Shown: piece by piece, positions 33,297 through 33,354 of the stretch | Numbering within the stretch: position 1 is the first letter of the stretch | Layout of the letters: each line of letters begins with the position of its first letter | Source of the DNA: Betaproteobacteria bacterium | GTDB taxonomy: Bacteria; Pseudomonadota; Gammaproteobacteria; Burkholderiales; Thiobacillaceae | Direction: 5' to 3' | NCBI GenBank assembly: GCA_020049415.1 | Contig: JAIFKV010000191.1 | Location: forward strand, 1-33,354 | Length of the DNA stretch: 33,354 nucleotides | Position numbers and translations under genes: made by a program | The notes under the pieces: model-generated | What the model was told of the DNA's origin: nothing | The model's database searches: none | What the model saw: the letters and a program-made list of their open reading frames with translations, nothing else

Positions 33297-33354
33297 TTGA
33301 TAGCGAAACAAGGAGGCAACTGGAAGGCTGCGCGGCAGACTGCGTAAGCATGCT
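33293..33354 (+). CDS. Possible start of a coupled downstream gene, cut by window edge
   Basis: A GTG at 33293 overlaps the integrase stop (GTGA), and the frame stays open for 20 codons to the window end, reading (M)IDSETRRQLEGCAADCVSM. The product is too short to identify. An AGGAGG at 33309-33316 could instead serve a start further on. Support is the overlap and the open frame only. Confidence 0.35.
   Translation, partial: MIDSETRRQLEGCAADCVSM

Overview
The window reads as a chromosomal segment of a betaproteobacterium, probably in or near Nitrosomonadales. This is inferred from gene order (pilB-pilC-pilD-coaE-zapD, ogt-xerD, rdgB-rph-PP2C-kinase-yicC) and protein character; no 16S or other marker is present. 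It is dense, with 34 well supported CDS plus one possible partial CDS, mostly housekeeping, and many neighbours joined by ATGA or TGATG stop/start overlaps. The accessory part starts only in the last 1.5 kb.

Layout. (1) 1-3574: the 3' end of an RND efflux operon (inner-membrane pump, then outer-membrane lipoprotein). (2) 3595-5735: a short DUF1631-type protein diverging from an M23 cell-wall peptidase. (3) 5821-12538, minus strand: type IV pilus assembly genes pilB-pilC-pilD followed by coaE and zapD, with a CNNM/CBS membrane protein upstream. (4) 12589-14666, minus: rlmD and a PolB-type 3'-5' exonuclease. (5) 14736-17545, plus: pgl, a DUF4139 secreted protein and a 2-oxoglutarate/Fe(II) oxygenase. 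(6) 17555-18676, minus: an M48-like membrane protein whose HExxH motif reads HLASH. (7) 18780-20638, plus: nitroreductase, VanZ-like protein and DUF455 ferritin-like protein. (8) 20747-21865: a Rieske oxygenase with its own promoter and a strong terminator. (9) 21953-23315: ogt-xerD. (10) 23319-30794, minus: folA, thyA, a PilZ protein, an unknown protein, bpt, aat, rdgB, rph, a PP2C phosphatase and a Ser/Thr kinase. (11) 30874-31815, plus: yicC with a terminator.

Immediately after the yicC terminator (31856-31878) lies a 75-bp block with four copies of GTGTAGCTAG (two direct, two inverted). It sits just downstream of a perfect TATAAT box and upstream of a complete P4-type tyrosine integrase (32058-33296). 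A further reading frame starts on the integrase stop codon and runs off the window. I read this as the left end of an integrated island inserted where gmk commonly follows yicC. The repeat block is the most unusual non-coding structure here. The M48-like protein with the lost catalytic glutamate is the most unusual coding one. No rRNA, tRNA, CRISPR array or insertion sequence was seen. No gene-free stretch exceeds about 245 bases.
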